Shown here: positions 5,712-5,899 of the stretch, in pieces
Numbering within the stretch: position 1 is the first letter of the stretch
How the letters are laid out: every line of letters begins with the position of its first letter
Assembly (NCBI GenBank): GCA_038065635.1
Contig: JBBTQP010000008.1
Span: forward strand, 1 to 5,899
Direction: 5' to 3'
Source: JAHJFW01 sp038065635
Lineage (GTDB): Bacteria; Patescibacteriota; Patescibacteriia; 2-12-FULL-60-25
Length of the DNA: 5,899 bases
Program-made: the position numbers and the translations under genes
Notes under the pieces: model-generated
What the model saw: only the letters and a program-made list of their open reading frames with translations
What the model was told of the DNA's origin: nothing
Databases searched by the model: none

Positions 5712-5738
5712 AAAAAAGTGCATGCGTCAAAATGACGC
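5712..5738 (-). terminator. Possible weak terminator or attenuator between 16S and the response regulator
   Basis: On the minus strand GCGTCA (5738-5733) pairs with TGACGC (5729-5724) around TTT, followed after ATGCAC by six Ts (5717-5712). The stem is short and the T-run is 6 nt from it, so it may be an attenuator, a partial terminator of the rRNA transcript, or chance. It precedes the response regulator's ribosome site. Confidence 0.35.
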
Positions 5739-5794
5739 GTTGCTTCAACGTCAGAAAAGCGACCACGGATGAAAATACGTCGGATCCGGACACA

Positions 5795-5813
5795 CGTCTG
5801 CACTCGGCAGACG
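5795..5813 (-). other. Perfect hairpin in the 16S trailer
   Basis: A 7-bp perfect stem, CGTCTGC / GCAGACG, with a 5-nt loop, about 40 nt downstream of the 16S 3' end. No U-run follows. It could be part of rRNA processing or an RNA stability element. The spacer between 16S and the response regulator (5686-5852) contains no tRNA. Confidence 0.45.
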
Positions 5814-5852
5814 GGCCGGAATCGACCTTGGGAAAAAACTTATATCTCCCTA

Positions 5853-5899
5853 GAAAGGAGGTGATCCATCCACAGCTTCCGCTACGGATGCCTTGTTAC
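5853..5899 (-). rRNA. 16S ribosomal RNA, 3' end only
   Basis: The last 47 or so nucleotides of 16S rRNA on the minus strand; the rest lies beyond the window. It begins GTAACAAGG, contains helix 45 with a 9-bp stem (AUCCGUAGC / GCUGUGGAU) capped by the GGAA loop whose two adenines are the KsgA dimethylation targets, then GGATCACCTCCTTTC with the anti-Shine-Dalgarno CCTCC at 5861-5857. Several stem bases differ from the common bacterial sequence but pairing is kept, so this is a real, divergent rRNA. The exact mature 3' end is uncertain by one to three bases. Confidence 0.97.

Noticed and set aside
5704..5732. Promoter for the response regulator directly upstream of its ribosome site
   Set aside because: The -10 candidate AATACT pairs only with a poor -35 at 17 bp (TTTTGA) or a better one at 15 bp (TTGACG), and a start there would fall inside the Shine-Dalgarno. 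Too weak to call.

Overview
The window looks like chromosomal DNA from an uncultured Patescibacteria/CPR bacterium, probably a parcubacterial lineage. The basis is the style of the valyl-tRNA synthetase, a small Cys/His-rich membrane protein of a kind I associate with that group, a divergent 16S rRNA 3' end, and short messenger leaders often lacking a Shine-Dalgarno site. This is recognition from memory, not a database result. TGA serves as an ordinary stop (valS and the response regulator both end on it), which argues against lineages that recode TGA as glycine.

Layout. The left 3.2 kb is on the minus strand: valS (392-3130), then 69 bp later a 104-residue three-helix membrane protein (8-322) with a strong Shine-Dalgarno, probably in the same operon. 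A divergent promoter region (about 3131-3287) drives valS leftward and a DHH/DHHA1-family protein rightward (3288-4436). A long hairpin (4438-4510) lies between the convergent DHH gene and a minus-strand single-pass membrane protein (4581-4997). A second divergent region (4998-5132) carries that gene's promoter and a near-consensus promoter for tRNA-Val(GAC) (5133-5209). The tRNA and a single-domain response regulator (5287-5685, minus) converge on two back-to-back terminators. The window ends inside the 3' end of a minus-strand 16S rRNA gene (5853-5899).

Notable points. (1) valS carries two in-frame copies of a palindromic ATTCCCG/CGGGAAT repeat, so the enzyme contains about 28 and about 9 repeat-encoded residues between its editing domain and the KMSKS loop. 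(2) The DHH-family protein keeps the fold's landmarks but has lost most metal ligands (DHH is DCD, the usual TDTG is FKTN, GGGH is absent), so it may be a pseudoenzyme or have a changed activity. (3) The 16S gene is followed by a response regulator and a terminator, not by spacer tRNAs and 23S, so the rRNA genes appear unlinked here. (4) Promoter positions correct the start codons of valS and the DHH gene to shorter forms.

Functionally, ValRS, its substrate tRNA-Val and 16S rRNA make this a translation-related neighbourhood, though the genes are in separate transcription units. I see no CRISPR array, transposase, defence system or biosynthetic cluster.
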